Positions 18,003-28,302 are shown, counted from the first letter of the stretch. The stretch is DNA of 64,000 nt from Promicromonospora thailandica (GCF_024171955.1 NZ_JAMTCS010000016.1:1-64000), one strand, 5' to 3'. Translations and numbers: made by a program. Notes: generated by a model not told the origin, from the letters alone.

Positions 18003-18974
18003 GTGATCGACTTCCGATACCACCTCGTCTCGCTCATCTCCGTCTTCCTGGCCCTGGCGGTCGGCATCATCCTCGGTGCCGGACCCCTGCAGGGGGCGAT
18101 CGGGGAGACCCTGACCGAGCAGGTGGACGCGCTGCGCGCCGAGCGCACCGACCTGCGCACCGAGCTGGACGCCACGCAGACCGCCCTGGACGGCGACGAG
18201 CGCTTCATCGAGGCGGTGAGCACGCAGCTCGTGCCCGGTTCGCTCGAGGGCGACCGGATCGCGGTCGTGGAGCTCGGCGACGTCTCCGACGACGTGCGCG
18301 ACGGCGTGCGGGCACAGCTCGACGCCGCCGGCGCCGCCGTGGTGTCCACCTCGACGCTCACCGAGGCGTGGACGGACCCGGACGAGGAGTCGTCCCGCGA
18401 GACCGTGGCCGACGGCCTGCGCGCCAACCTCGGTGACAACGCCCCCGAGGAGGAGGACGCGGGCGCCACGCTCGGCACGGCCCTGGCGCTCGCGCTCACC
18501 GGCAGCGAGGGTGGCGAGGGCGACGCCGGCGGCACGCAGCGCAGCGCCCAGGCGGTCGACCTCGAGGCACAGCTCGAGCGCTTCGGGTTCGTCGAGGCGG
18601 GCGAGGAGCAGACCGAGGCCGCGCAGGCGGTGCTGCTGCTGGTGGGCCCGGCCGGACAGCCGCAGCAGACGGCCGACGGGTCCACCGAGGAGGCCGAGCC
18701 CGCCCCGGACACCTGGACCGCCGTGACGCGCGCGGTGCAGCAGGTCTCGGGCGCCGCGGTGCTCGCCGGACCGACCGAGGACCCGGGCGACGCGGTGCAG
18801 GCCGTGCGCGACGACGAGGCCATCGCGGCCGAGGTCAGCACCGTGAGCGGCCTCAGCCGGCTCACGGGCCGCATCACCGTGCCGCTCGCGATCGCCGCGC
18901 GGCTGGACGGCGTGGTGGGCCAGTACGGGCTCGAGGACGACGCGACGGCGGTGCTCCCGCCCGCCGCTCCCTAG
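18003..18974 (+). CDS. SteB/MctB-like membrane protein
   Basis: A 323-residue protein whose N-terminus IDFRYHLVSLISVFLALAVGIILGAGPL is the signature of the MctB (Rv1698) / SteB family: one membrane helix at about residues 8-30, then a coiled coil (LTEQVDALRAERTDLRTELD) and an extracytoplasmic domain. Rv1698 has been linked to copper handling, and corynebacterial SteB to cell separation with SteA. Adjacency to steA favours the division role. Start GTG 18003. Confidence 0.85.
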   Translation: MIDFRYHLVSLISVFLALAVGIILGAGPLQGAIGETLTEQVDALRAERTDLRTELDATQTALDGDERFIEAVSTQLVPGSLEGDRIAVVELGDVSDDVRDGVRAQLDAAGAAVVSTSTLTEAWTDPDEESSRETVADGLRANLGDNAPEEEDAGATLGTALALALTGSEGGEGDAGGTQRSAQAVDLEAQLERFGFVEAGEEQTEAAQAVLLLVGPAGQPQQTADGSTEEAEPAPDTWTAVTRAVQQVSGAAVLAGPTEDPGDAVQAVRDDEAIAAEVSTVSGLSRLTGRITVPLAIAARLDGVVGQYGLEDDATAVLPPAAP

Positions 18975-19042
18975 CACCACCGCAGTCACCGCGGCCGGCG
19001 GGCCGCGACCGTCAGACAACCGAAACCGACCGAGGGGTAGTC

Positions 19043-19975
19043 ATGGGGGCAGGCAGGTTCATCGTGGCCGGCGTCGTCGCCGCAGCCGCGACGGTGCTCA
19101 CGCGCCGCACGCTCGACGAGAAGGTGGCCGCCGGAGGTCTCGGCGGGGCCTCGACCTGGACACGCACCAACCATCGCGGCGAGCCGATCAGCCTGCTGGA
19201 GGGGCCTGCCGTCACGGCCGGGCTCGTCGCAGGCGCCGCCGTGAGCGGCGGGACCGCTCCGGGGGCGAAGGCGTTCGCCACGGCGGCCGCGGGGGCCTTC
19301 GGCCTGGTCGACGACCTCACCGAGGACACGTCCGAGCGCACCAAGGGCTTCCGCGGTCACCTCGGCGCGCTCCGGCAGGGCCGCCTGACGACCGGCGGGC
19401 TGAAGATCCTCGGCATCTCCGGGTCGGCGCTCCTGGCCTCGGCCGCGGGCACGCCCCGGACGGCGCGCACGGCCTTCGGGCACCTGGTCGACATCGGCCT
19501 GAACGGTGCGCTGATCGGCGGCACCGCCAACCTCGTCAACCTGTTCGACCTGCGCCCCGGTCGCGCCCTCAAGGCCGGCGTGGTCGCGAGCCTGCCCGCC
19601 GTCGCGGGCGGGGCGGGCGCCACGGGCGCCGTGCTCGGGGCCGCGGCCGGCGCCGCGCCCGGCGACCTGGGGGAGCGGGACATGCTCGGCGACGGCGGCG
19701 CCAACGCGCTGGGCGCCCTCGTGGGCAGCCGGGTCGCGTTCGGCGCGCCCCGCGCCGTCCGGTGGGCGGCCCTGGCCGGCATCGTCGGCCTCATGGCGGC
19801 CTCGGAGAAGGTGAGCTTCTCCAAGGTCATCGCGGGCAACGAGTGGCTCAACCGGGTCGACATGCTGGGCCGGCGGCCTGCGGACGCACCGGCCACCGCG
19901 GCCCCCGCCTCCGACGCCGGCACCGGCGTCCGCTCGACCGCCGCCTCCGACCCCCTGGCCTCCCCGGGCGCGTGA
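19043..19975 (+). CDS. MraY/WecA-like membrane protein, probably degenerate glycosyl-1-phosphate transferase
   Basis: A 310-residue hydrophobic protein with traces of the polyprenyl-phosphate phosphosugar transferase family. A DD motif lies in GLVDDLTEDTSERTKGF, followed by GHLGALRQGRLTTGGLK. NLVNLFDLRPGRALK stands where MraY has its NxxDG motif, and MLGDGGANALGALVG where it has GDxGS. The usual His-rich substrate loop is not seen. The next gene is a MurJ-like flippase, so a lipid-linked cell wall precursor is the likely context. Whether it is catalytic is open. It overlaps the flippase gene by GTGA. Confidence 0.65.
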   Translation: MGAGRFIVAGVVAAAATVLTRRTLDEKVAAGGLGGASTWTRTNHRGEPISLLEGPAVTAGLVAGAAVSGGTAPGAKAFATAAAGAFGLVDDLTEDTSERTKGFRGHLGALRQGRLTTGGLKILGISGSALLASAAGTPRTARTAFGHLVDIGLNGALIGGTANLVNLFDLRPGRALKAGVVASLPAVAGGAGATGAVLGAAAGAAPGDLGERDMLGDGGANALGALVGSRVAFGAPRAVRWAALAGIVGLMAASEKVSFSKVIAGNEWLNRVDMLGRRPADAPATAAPASDAGTGVRSTAASDPLASPGA

Positions 19976-21717
19976 GCAGGTTCTCCACGCTGGCGAGCGC
20001 CGCGCTGCTCGTCACGGTCGTCACGCTCGCCAGCCGCATCGTCGGCTTCGGCCGCTGGCTCGCACAGGGCGCATGGCTCGGGTCCGACGGCGTCGGGACG
20101 GTCTTCAACTCCGCGAACCAGCTGCCGAACCTGCTGTTCGAGGTCGCGGCGGGCGGTGCCCTCGCGGGCGCCGTCGTGCCGCTGCTGGCCGGCCCGCTGG
20201 GCCGCGCCCTGGTGGCCTCGGGCGCGGAGGGGACGCAGGACGCCGCGGCCGCGCGGGAGCAGGCCTCCCGGAGCGCGTCGGCGCTGCTGGGCTGGACGCT
20301 CGTCGTGCTCGTACCGCTGGCGGGCCTCATGGCGCTGCTGGCCCGCCCGGTCATCGGGCTGACGGGGCTCGACGACCCCGTGCACGTGGACGTCGCGACG
20401 AGCTTCCTGCGCGTCTTCGCGGTGCAGGTTCCGCTGTACGGGCTGGCCGTGGTGCTGGGCGGCATCCTGCAGGCGCACAAGCGGTTCTTCTGGCCCACGT
20501 TCGCGCCGCTGGTCTCCAGCCTCGTGGTCATCGTGGTCTACGCGGTGTTCGGCGGCCTGGCGCACGGCGACCAGCGGGAGGTGGCCGCGCTCTCGGGGCA
20601 GGCGCTCACCTGGCTGGCGTGGGGCACCACCGTGGGCGTGCTGTTCCTGGCGCTGCCGCTGGTGGTGCCGGTGTGGCGCACGGGGCTGCGCCTGCGGCCC
20701 ACGCTGCGCTTCCCGGCCGGCGAGGGGTCCCGGGCCGCGCGCCTGGCGTTCGCGGGGGTGGGCGCTCTGGTGGCGCAGCAGCTTTCGGTCTTCCTCACGC
20801 TGCGCGCGGCCAACGCCGCGGGCGGCGACGGCACGCTGTCGGTGTACCTCTACGCGCAGCAGGTGTACCTGCTGCCGTACGCGGTGCTCGCGTTCCCCAT
20901 CGCGACGAGCGCCTTCCCGCACTTCGCGGAGCACGCCTCGGCCGGGCGCCTGGACGAGCTGCGCGCCCTGGTGGCCCGCACGACCCGCACGCTGCTGCTC
21001 GTGACGTCGCTGGGCGTGGCCGCGCTGGTCGCGGCCGCGCCGTTCGTGGAGCGCGTCTTCGACCTCATCGTGCTCGGCGACGCGCCGGGGATGGCGGCCG
21101 GCCTGGTCGCGCTCGCCCCCGGTCTGGTCGGGTTCGCGCTCATCCTGCACCTGTCCCGCGCCCTGTACGCCGTGGACCACGGGCGGGCCGCCGTCGTCGC
21201 GACGGCGAGCGGGTGGGGCGTCGCGGCGCTCGGGGCCGCGCTGACGCCGCTGCTGTTCGCGGGCCGGTCGCAGGGCGGTGGCTGCAACGCGCTGCTGTGC
21301 GCGCCCGACCTGCTGCGCACCGAGGTCATGGCCGTGCTGGGCGCCGTGGGCACGGCGGGCATGGTCGTGGCGGGGTTGGGGCTCCTGCTGGCCGTGCGCA
21401 GGCACCTGGGGCCCGACGCGCTGAGCGGCGTGTGGCGCGCGCTGGGCGCGCTGGTGGTCGCAACGTCCGTGGGGTCGGCCGCCGGTCTGTACCTCACGTC
21501 CCTCGGGTCCGCCGGGCGCGGCTGGTTCTCGGCCGATGCGTCCACCGGTCGCCCCGAGGTCGAGCTCGACGGTGTCGCGTTCGCCACGAATCTCGGCCTC
21601 GGCCTCGGTGTCGGGCTGCTCGCCGCGCTGGTCGCGCTGGCGGTGGCGGTGCTGCTGGACCGCGACCTGCGGGGCTCCGCCCGGGCGGCGGCCAGGAAGT
21701 TCTCCCGCAGGGGCTGA
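19972..21717 (+). CDS. MurJ/MviN-like lipid flippase
   Basis: A 581-residue membrane protein of the MOP flippase superfamily. The N-terminus [24 protein letters not shown] is the MurJ/MviN pattern, and [22 protein letters not shown] is the conserved second and third helices. About 14 membrane segments are expected. MurJ moves lipid II or related undecaprenyl intermediates across the membrane. The start is GTG 19972, overlapping the stop of the MraY-like gene, so the two are probably translationally coupled. It may be a second MurJ paralogue, since many actinobacteria have another near the origin. Confidence 0.85.
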   Translation: MSRFSTLASAALLVTVVTLASRIVGFGRWLAQGAWLGSDGVGTVFNSANQLPNLLFEVAAGGALAGAVVPLLAGPLGRALVASGAEGTQDAAAAREQASRSASALLGWTLVVLVPLAGLMALLARPVIGLTGLDDPVHVDVATSFLRVFAVQVPLYGLAVVLGGILQAHKRFFWPTFAPLVSSLVVIVVYAVFGGLAHGDQREVAALSGQALTWLAWGTTVGVLFLALPLVVPVWRTGLRLRPTLRFPAGEGSRAARLAFAGVGALVAQQLSVFLTLRAANAAGGDGTLSVYLYAQQVYLLPYAVLAFPIATSAFPHFAEHASAGRLDELRALVARTTRTLLLVTSLGVAALVAAAPFVERVFDLIVLGDAPGMAAGLVALAPGLVGFALILHLSRALYAVDHGRAAVVATASGWGVAALGAALTPLLFAGRSQGGGCNALLCAPDLLRTEVMAVLGAVGTAGMVVAGLGLLLAVRRHLGPDALSGVWRALGALVVATSVGSAAGLYLTSLGSAGRGWFSADASTGRPEVELDGVAFATNLGLGLGVGLLAALVALAVAVLLDRDLRGSARAAARKFSRRG

Positions 21718-21844
21718 CTTAGCGAGCGTTCGGGCACGGACAGGAGCACACTCGACGGGACCGAACCGACGACGCCCACCTGGTGGGCACGTGTGCCGAC
21801 GGTTACACCACCGGCACGCCATACCTCGGATAGGATGGAGTTCC

Positions 21845-23521
21845 GTGGTCGAACACCGAAGCAGTCTCCAGTCCCGTCATCGGTCCGGCGCCTCGACGCC
21901 GACCAAGCACATCTTCGTCACCGGTGGTGTGGCGTCCTCTCTCGGCAAGGGGCTGACGGCGTCGTCACTCGGCCGCCTTCTCCGCTCGCGTGGCCTCAGC
22001 GTCACCATGCAGAAGCTGGATCCCTACCTCAACGTGGATCCCGGCACCATGAACCCGTTCCAGCACGGTGAGGTCTTCGTCACCGAGGACGGCGCGGAGA
22101 CCGACCTGGACATCGGCCACTACGAGCGGTTCCTGGACGTCGAGCTGCCCGCGTCGTCCAACGTGACGACCGGCCAGGTGTACTCCCGCGTCATCGCCAA
22201 GGAGCGGCGCGGCGAGTACCTGGGCGACACCGTGCAGGTGATCCCGCACATCACCGACGAGATCAAGTTCCGCATGCGCGAGCAGGCCTCGGACGACGTC
22301 GACGTCATCATCACCGAGATCGGTGGCACCGTCGGCGACATCGAGTCGCAGCCGTTCCTGGAGTCCGCCCGCCAGGTGCGCCACGAGCTCGGCCGCGACA
22401 ACGTGTTCTTCCTGCACGTCTCCCTCGTGCCGTACATCGGTCCGTCGGGTGAGCTGAAGACGAAGCCGACGCAGCACTCCGTGGCCGCGCTGCGCTCCAT
22501 CGGCATCCAGCCGGACGCCATCGTGCTGCGCTCCGACCGCGTGGTGCCCGAGGGCATCAAGCGCAAGATCGCGCTCATGTGCGACGTCGACAACGAGGCG
22601 GTCATCAACTGCGCCGACGCGCCGTCGATCTACGACATCCCGCGCGTCATCCACGCCGAGGGCCTGGACGCCTACGTGGTGCGCCGCCTCGGCATGCCGT
22701 TCCACGACGTCGACTGGGACGGCTGGAGCCGCCTGCTGGAGCGCGTGCACGAGCCCGAGCACAACGTCGAGGTCGCGCTGGTCGGCAAGTACATCGATCT
22801 GCCCGACGCCTACCTGTCCGTGACCGAGGCGCTGCGCGCGGGTGGCTTCGCCAACGACGCGAAGGTGGCGATCCGCTGGGTCGCGGCCGACGACTGCCAG
22901 ACGCCCGAGGGGGCCCAGGCCTCGCTGGAGGGTGTCGACGCCGTGCTGGTCCCCGGTGGCTTCGGCGTGCGCGGCATCGACGGCAAGGTCGGCGCACTGC
23001 GCTGGTCGCGCGAGAACCTCGTGCCCACGCTCGGCATCTGCCTGGGTCTGCAGTCCATGGTGATCGAGTACGCGCGCAACGTGCTGGGCTGGGCGGACGC
23101 GTCGTCCACCGAGTTCCACCCGGACAGCAGCCACCCCGTCGTCGCCACCATGGCCGAGCAGAAGTCGATCGTCGAGGGTGAGGGCGACCTGGGCGGCACG
23201 ATGCGCCTGGGCGCCTACGAGGCGTCGCTGACGGCCGGCTCCGTGGTCGCCAAGGCGTACGGCAGCGAGAAGGTCACCGAGCGGCACCGCCACCGGTACG
23301 AGGTCAACAACGCCTTCCGTGGCGAGCTGGAGGAGGCGGGCCTGCTGATCTCCGGCACGTCGCCCGACTCGTCGCTCGTCGAGTTCGTGGAGCTGCCTGC
23401 CGAGACGCACCCGTACTTCGTCTCGACGCAGGCGCACCCCGAGTTCAAGTCGCGGCCGACGCGCGCGCACCCGCTGTTCGCGGGCCTGATCGCCGCGGCG
23501 CTCGAGAAGCAGTCCGCATGA
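21845..23521 (+). CDS. pyrG: CTP synthase
   Basis: A 558-residue enzyme making CTP from UTP, ATP and glutamine. The synthetase domain begins [26 protein letters not shown] and the C-terminal glutamine amidotransferase domain has the nucleophile elbow [19 protein letters not shown] 21845 with GGAG 5 bases upstream gives the usual family length. Longer in-frame readings extend into the previous gene and are not supported. A possible -10 element TAGGAT lies at 21831-21836. The stop overlaps the Nudix gene (ATGA). Confidence 0.96.
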   Translation: MVEHRSSLQSRHRSGASTPTKHIFVTGGVASSLGKGLTASSLGRLLRSRGLSVTMQKLDPYLNVDPGTMNPFQHGEVFVTEDGAETDLDIGHYERFLDVELPASSNVTTGQVYSRVIAKERRGEYLGDTVQVIPHITDEIKFRMREQASDDVDVIITEIGGTVGDIESQPFLESARQVRHELGRDNVFFLHVSLVPYIGPSGELKTKPTQHSVAALRSIGIQPDAIVLRSDRVVPEGIKRKIALMCDVDNEAVINCADAPSIYDIPRVIHAEGLDAYVVRRLGMPFHDVDWDGWSRLLERVHEPEHNVEVALVGKYIDLPDAYLSVTEALRAGGFANDAKVAIRWVAADDCQTPEGAQASLEGVDAVLVPGGFGVRGIDGKVGALRWSRENLVPTLGICLGLQSMVIEYARNVLGWADASSTEFHPDSSHPVVATMAEQKSIVEGEGDLGGTMRLGAYEASLTAGSVVAKAYGSEKVTERHRHRYEVNNAFRGELEEAGLLISGTSPDSSLVEFVELPAETHPYFVSTQAHPEFKSRPTRAHPLFAGLIAAALEKQSA

Positions 23522-24186
23522 GCACCGACACCGGCCCCGACGTCGGCTCGGAGCTCAGCGCGGACGAGGTCGCCGACGTCATCGACCCCCGCCCCGCGCG
23601 GCGGCTCGACGTGCCGTTCCAGGGCTTCGTGGTCGACATGGTCTCCGACGAGGTCGACCTCGGCGAGGCGGGCGGCATCGTCCGCCGCGAGTACGTGGAC
23701 CACCCCGGCGCGGTGGTCGTGGTGGCGCTCACCGACGACGGCGACGTGCTGCTCCTGCGCCAGTACCGGCACCCCGTCGGCGCCTTCCTCTGGGAGGCGC
23801 CGGCCGGCCTGCTCGACCTGGACGGCGAGGACCCGCACGTGGCCGCCGCCCGGGAGCTGGCCGAGGAGGCGGACATGAACGCCGCCACCTGGGACGTGCT
23901 CCTGGACCTGCTGCCCACGCCGGGCGGCAGCAACGAGGCGGTGCGCGTCTACCTGGCCCGCGGCCTCACCCCTGTGCCCGACGACGAGCGCCACGTGCGC
24001 GAGGCCGAGGAGGCCGACATGGTCGTGGTGCCGGTGCCGCTGGAGGAGGCCGCGGCGCTCGCGCTCTCGGGCCGCCTGCACAACGCGGCGACGATCGCGG
24101 GCGTGCTGGCGGCGGCGATCGGTCGCGCGTCGGACTGGGAGACCCTGCGCCCGGTGGACTCCCCGTGGGAGTACCGCAAGAACTGA
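23518..24186 (+). CDS. Nudix hydrolase, ADP-ribose pyrophosphatase type
   Basis: A 222-residue Nudix protein, syntenic with Rv1700. The Nudix box reads [25 protein letters not shown], with the metal-binding RELxEE intact but Asp in place of the usual final Gly. It likely hydrolyses ADP-ribose or related nucleoside diphosphate sugars. It starts in the pyrG stop codon (ATGA), so it is co-translated with CTP synthase. Confidence 0.9.
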   Translation: MSTDTGPDVGSELSADEVADVIDPRPARRLDVPFQGFVVDMVSDEVDLGEAGGIVRREYVDHPGAVVVVALTDDGDVLLLRQYRHPVGAFLWEAPAGLLDLDGEDPHVAAARELAEEADMNAATWDVLLDLLPTPGGSNEAVRVYLARGLTPVPDDERHVREAEEADMVVVPVPLEEAAALALSGRLHNAATIAGVLAAAIGRASDWETLRPVDSPWEYRKN

Positions 24187-24287
24187 GCCCTGGTGACGCC
24201 CCGCCGCCGGGCGGGCGAGTGTCAGTGGGTCGCTGTAGCGTTTCCCGTTAGCGAGATATGTCCGGTATCTCCGAAGGGGGCGCTCCG

Positions 24288-25028
24288 ATGACCGACACCG
24301 AGGCAGACACCCGCGCCGCGCACGAGACCGCGCCGGACGGTGCAGCCCCGCGCCGGCGGATGCCGGGCCCGCTCGCGGGCGTCATCGGGTTCGTCCTGGG
24401 CCTCGCGCTGGCCGCCGGCCTGGTGCTGGGCGTGCTGTCGGCGCTCCGCGAGGAGTTCCGGGACGCGTTCTGGCGGGTGGTCGTCGAGGGGCTGAACCCG
24501 TTCACGACCAGCCAGGTGGACCGTTCGGAGACACCCGTGCTGCTGAGCATCAGGGACCTGGCCCGGTTCGTGGCCGCCGAGGCGCAGTACGAGGTGCTCG
24601 TCGACCTGGAGCGCGACGTCCGGTACGTGCCGGGCTGGCTGGCGGGGGAGCGGATGGTGCTCGTCGTGAACGGCTCGGTCGACGCGTACGTCGACTTCAC
24701 GGACCTCGACGAGGATGCGATCGAGATCTCGGACGACGGCACGACCGTCACGGTGACGCTGCCCGAGCCCGAGCTCGCCGAGCCCCGCATCGACCTCGAC
24801 GCCAGCCGCGCCCTCACCGAGGACCGCGGGCTCGTGGACCGCGTGGGTGATCTCTTCGAGTCCGACACCGACGCCCGCCAGGAGGCGCTCGCCGTGGCGC
24901 AGGACCAGATCTCGGACGCCGCGGCGGGCTCCGACCTGGCCGGTCGTGCCCGCGCGAACACCACGTCGACCCTCGAGGCGATGTTGTCCGCGTCGGGGTT
25001 CGACAAGGTCGTGGTCGAGTTCGGGTAA
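24288..25028 (+). CDS. DUF4230 membrane-anchored protein
   Basis: A 246-residue protein with one N-terminal membrane helix (PLAGVIGFVLGLALAAGLVLGVLSAL, residues about 25-50) and an extracytoplasmic domain of the DUF4230 type (LLSIRDLARFVAAEAQYEVLVDLERDVRYVPGWLAGER, then GTTVTVTLPEPELAEPRID). Function is unknown. ATG 24288 is preferred since GAAGGGGG lies just upstream; an in-frame ATG at 24258 has no ribosome site. M. tuberculosis has xerD after the Nudix gene, so conserved synteny ends here. Confidence 0.8.
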   Translation: MTDTEADTRAAHETAPDGAAPRRRMPGPLAGVIGFVLGLALAAGLVLGVLSALREEFRDAFWRVVVEGLNPFTTSQVDRSETPVLLSIRDLARFVAAEAQYEVLVDLERDVRYVPGWLAGERMVLVVNGSVDAYVDFTDLDEDAIEISDDGTTVTVTLPEPELAEPRIDLDASRALTEDRGLVDRVGDLFESDTDARQEALAVAQDQISDAAAGSDLAGRARANTTSTLEAMLSASGFDKVVVEFG

Positions 25029-25091
25029 GGACCCCGGATCGCTCACCGGGCGTGTCATAACGCCGTCACCGGGCTGCGCTATTCTCCCCGC

Positions 25092-26072
25092 GTGACCAGC
25101 GAACCCGACATGCTTCCCAACGTTTCGTCCCTCCCGGCCTGGCTCGTTCCGTCCGTCTACCTCAACTGGTCCGAGGACTGGCTGGGCGAGGCGGTCGCGA
25201 TCGCGAGCCGGAGCCACGAGCACCGCCTGCCGGGCGGCGCCGACGGCCCGCAGCGCGGTGACGTCGTCGTCACCGTCGTGGGCTCCGAGCCGGGCATCGT
25301 CGCCGCGGTCGAGCTCATGGGCGCGAGCCAGGGCGAGGACTGGGTCAGCGACGAGGTCTTCGGCCCGGACAAGCCCGTGGTCTGGGACGACCTCTTCAAC
25401 GGCGCCGCCGCCTACGCCCGCTCGTCCGGCTGGCTGCCGCAGGAGCACGCGCGCCTCGTGCTCGACGGCATCGCGCACCAGTACAAGCACGGCGCCACGG
25501 GCACGCTCGACGCCGGCAACTGCGAGACCGACGAGCTCTCGCCCAACCTGCACGTGCTGCGCCTGCTGGGGCACAAGCAGGTGGCGGGCGTCGACCTGCG
25601 CCGCGAGGAGCGCTGCGCCTCGTGCGAGCGGTTCGTCGACGTCATGCAGCTGCGTCCGCACGACGACGGCGCCCACACCGGCCAGACCGGCGAGCGCCCC
25701 CTGGCGGAGCTCATCGAGCAGACGTTCCTCGTGTGCGCGCCGTGCCACGCGCTGCTGCACCCGCACCCCGTGCTGTCGCAGCGGGCGCAGATGCGTCCGG
25801 CGTGCCCGTCGTGCGGTCAGCGTGGCGCCACGAAGCGGATCGTGTGGGGCCAGTCCGCGGACGCGGCGCGGCTCGAGCCGGACGTCGTGTACGGCGGCTT
25901 CGACACCCCGGTGCCGACGCCGGACTGGTACTGCCCGGAGTGCTACGCCAACTTCTCCTCGGGTGCCGTGGCGCAGCGTGCGCTGGGCGAGCTGCCCGAG
26001 CCGGTCCCCGCGGGCGTCGGCGCCGTCGGCACGCCCCCGAACGGCGAGGACCTCTGGACCCCGGAGGTCTGA
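25092..26072 (+). CDS. unknown zinc-ribbon protein with HNH-like cysteine/histidine cluster
   Basis: A 326-residue protein I do not recognise as a named family. The N-terminal third (YLNWSEDW, then RGDVVVTVVGSEPGIVAAVELMG) loosely resembles an EVE/PUA-like fold. The centre has CASCERF and, about 45 residues later, FLVCAPCHALLHPHP, the CxxC...CxxCHxxxH arrangement of zinc-binding HNH nucleases. A second ribbon follows, CPSCGQRG and WYCPECYANF. The canonical catalytic HH is not obvious (MQLRPHDDG in its place). A modification-dependent nuclease or a plain zinc-binding protein are both possible. Start GTG 25092. Confidence 0.6.
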   Translation: MTSEPDMLPNVSSLPAWLVPSVYLNWSEDWLGEAVAIASRSHEHRLPGGADGPQRGDVVVTVVGSEPGIVAAVELMGASQGEDWVSDEVFGPDKPVVWDDLFNGAAAYARSSGWLPQEHARLVLDGIAHQYKHGATGTLDAGNCETDELSPNLHVLRLLGHKQVAGVDLRREERCASCERFVDVMQLRPHDDGAHTGQTGERPLAELIEQTFLVCAPCHALLHPHPVLSQRAQMRPACPSCGQRGATKRIVWGQSADAARLEPDVVYGGFDTPVPTPDWYCPECYANFSSGAVAQRALGELPEPVPAGVGAVGTPPNGEDLWTPEV

Positions 26073-26093
26073 CCCACCCCCGACGACGTGGCG

Positions 26094-26125
26094 GACCCTC
26101 AGGTCACTCCGGTGGCCTGAGGGTC
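26094..26125 (+). terminator. hairpin after the zinc-ribbon gene
   Basis: GACCCTCAGGTCAC (26094-26107) pairs with GTGGCCTGAGGGTC (26112-26125) with one G-T pair and a 4-base loop. It lies 22 bases after the stop codon and has no T run. It is probably a terminator of the high-GC type. Confidence 0.65.
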
Positions 26126-26201
26126 TGACACGTCCGGGGGTCTGCGGCACCATGTGGAGGACTACGGTCGTCGTAGGTCGGACGCGTCATCGAGGAGAGC
26201 C

Positions 26202-27374
26202 ATGAGCGGGAGCGCGGTCGTCGTCGGAGCCGGGATCGCGGGACTGACCGCGGCGAACGCGCTCCTGCGGTGCGGATGGGACGTGCGGGTGCTGGAACGC
26301 TCGCCCGAACCGCGGACCACGGGTGCAGGGATCGTGCTGCTGGCCAACGCGCTGCGCGGGCTCGACGCCGCGGGCGTGGGGGACGCGGTGCGCGCCATCG
26401 GGGAGCGCGCCTACCCCGGGTCGCTGCGGGACGGCGCGGGCCGCGCCCTCGTGCACGTGTCGCCCGAGCAGATCGCGGCCCGGCTCGGCACCGTCGCCAT
26501 CGCCTTCCACCGCCCGCGGCTCCAGGAGGCGTTGCTGGGCGGCCTCGGCGACACCGCGGTCACCTACGGCGCCGCGGCGGTCTCCGTCGACCCGGGTGCC
26601 GCCGACCGCCCCGCCGTCGTCACGCTCGAGGACGGTTCCACGGTCAGCGCCGACCTCGTGGTCGCGGCGGACGGCGTCCGGTCGCTCCTGCGGGCCGCGG
26701 TCGCCCCGGACGCCGCGGAGCCGGTCTACGTCGGGTCCACGACCTGGCTGGCCGTGCTCGACAACCCCGGGATCACCGAGATGTCGCAGACCTGGGGTCC
26801 GGGCGGCGAGGTGGGTCTGATCCCGCTCGGCGACGGGCGCCTGTACTGGTACGCGACGCAGGTCGGGCCGGCGGGCCGGCCCACGGGGGACCCCGTGGCG
26901 GACCTGGCGGCCGCGCGCTCGGCGTTCGCCGGCTGGCACGCACCCGTACCGCAGGTGCTGGCCGCGACCGCGCCGGAGCAGGCGCAGCAGCTCGACCTGT
27001 ACGGGTTCGCCCGCCCGGTCCCGCGGATGGCTCGTGGCCGGGTGGCGCTGGCCGGTGACGCCGCGCACGCCATGCCGCCGAACGTGGGCCAGGGTGGCTG
27101 CCAGGGCATCGAGGACGCCGTGGTGCTGGCGGCGTCGGTCTCGGGTACGGGCGACGTGATCGACGGGCTCGCCGCCTACGACCGCGTGCGCGGCCCCCGG
27201 ACGTCCGGCGTGCTGCGCGCGGCCTGGGCGAGCGCCCGGGTGGGCGAGCAGCTGCGCAACCCGCTGCTGGTGGGCCTGCGCAACGCGGCGCTGCGCGCGC
27301 TGCCTGCGCGGGTCATGCTCGACGGCATGTCCCGGTTCGCGAGCTGGACCCCGCCGGCGCTGCCGGTGCGGTGA
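26202..27374 (+). CDS. FAD-dependent monooxygenase (aromatic hydroxylase class A)
   Basis: A 390-residue flavoprotein of the PHBH/UbiH-like family. It shows the Rossmann GxGxxG motif (VVVGAGIAGLTAANALLRCGWDVRVLERS), the DG motif in VVAADGVRSLLRAAV, and the GD motif in GDAAHAMPPNVGQGGCQGIEDAVVL. These enzymes hydroxylate aromatic or polyketide substrates using NAD(P)H and O2. The substrate cannot be inferred; no pathway genes adjoin. ATG 26202 is preceded by GAGGAGAG. It is convergent with ctaA, one base apart. Confidence 0.88.
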   Translation: MSGSAVVVGAGIAGLTAANALLRCGWDVRVLERSPEPRTTGAGIVLLANALRGLDAAGVGDAVRAIGERAYPGSLRDGAGRALVHVSPEQIAARLGTVAIAFHRPRLQEALLGGLGDTAVTYGAAAVSVDPGAADRPAVVTLEDGSTVSADLVVAADGVRSLLRAAVAPDAAEPVYVGSTTWLAVLDNPGITEMSQTWGPGGEVGLIPLGDGRLYWYATQVGPAGRPTGDPVADLAAARSAFAGWHAPVPQVLAATAPEQAQQLDLYGFARPVPRMARGRVALAGDAAHAMPPNVGQGGCQGIEDAVVLAASVSGTGDVIDGLAAYDRVRGPRTSGVLRAAWASARVGEQLRNPLLVGLRNAALRALPARVMLDGMSRFASWTPPALPVR

Positions 27375-27375
27375 C

Positions 27376-28302
27376 TCAGGCGCGCTCGCGCGTCGTGAGC
27401 CACACCCGCGTGGTACCTGCGATGAGCGCGGCGGCCCCGACCATGTGCAGCCCCACCAGGAGCTCCGGTAGGTCGGTGAAGTACTGCACGTAGCCGATCA
27501 GGCCCTGGGCCAGGGTGATGACGAGCAGGAGCAGCGTGGCGCGGCGCACCGGGGCGGGGGCGCGGCGCGTGGTCACCAGGAAGGTGACGAGCGCGGCGAG
27601 GAACGCCCACACGGCGGCGGCGTGCCACTTCGTCAGGAGCGCCGGGTCGACGGCGAAGCGGTAGCCCACCTCGGAGTCGCCGCTGTGCGGGCCCGCGCCC
27701 GTGGTGAGCACGCCGAGCACGACGACGACGGCGGTCAGGCCCGCCAGCAACCAGGCCAGGGTGCGGGTCCGCGGGCCGACGACGCGGACGGGGGCGCCGT
27801 CGCCCTCGTCGTGCCGGTGCAGGATGTACAGCGACGCCGCCACCAGCGCGGCGGAGACGCCGAAGTGCAGGGAGACCCAGCCCGGGTGCAGGTCGAGCAG
27901 CACCACGACGCCGCCGATGACCGCCTGCGCCAGGACGGCGACGATCGGCACGAAGCCGAGCACGCGGTACGAGAGGGATCGCTGCAGGTCGGTCCACACG
28001 AGCACCGCCAGCAGCACGCCGATCAGCCCGAGCACACCGGTCAGCGTGCGGTTCCCGAACTCGATGTAGGGGTGCAGCGTCGTGGCCGCGTGGAACTGCG
28101 GCGTGAAGCTGCCGGGCTCGCACTGGGGCCATGTGGAGCAGCCCAGGCCGGAGTCGGTGAGACGCACGGCGCCGCCGGTGCCGATGATGCCGATCTGGCC
28201 GATCAGGTTCGCGACCAGGACCGCGCGGGTCCAGGAGCGGAACCGGTCGACGCGCCCGGCGAGCGCGGTGGACCAGGAGGCAGGGGCGGCGGTTGCGGTC
28301 AC
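27376..28302 (-). CDS. ctaA: heme A synthase, COX15/CtaA
   Basis: A 308-residue membrane protein with about eight helices that oxidises heme O to heme A for cytochrome aa3 oxidase. Seen: GGAVRLTDSGLGCSTWPQCEPGSF with the paired cysteines of gram-positive CtaA, HPYIEFGNRTLTGVLG with the essential Glu, and His residues in VSLHFGVSAAL and GLHMVGAAAL. In M. tuberculosis a ctaA-like gene lies next to the ABC genes and sufR. Here three extra genes (28382-31074) separate them. Confidence 0.94.
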   Translation of the reverse strand: MTATAAPASWSTALAGRVDRFRSWTRAVLVANLIGQIGIIGTGGAVRLTDSGLGCSTWPQCEPGSFTPQFHAATTLHPYIEFGNRTLTGVLGLIGVLLAVLVWTDLQRSLSYRVLGFVPIVAVLAQAVIGGVVVLLDLHPGWVSLHFGVSAALVAASLYILHRHDEGDGAPVRVVGPRTRTLAWLLAGLTAVVVVLGVLTTGAGPHSGDSEVGYRFAVDPALLTKWHAAAVWAFLAALVTFLVTTRRAPAPVRRATLLLLVITLAQGLIGYVQYFTDLPELLVGLHMVGAAALIAGTTRVWLTTRERA

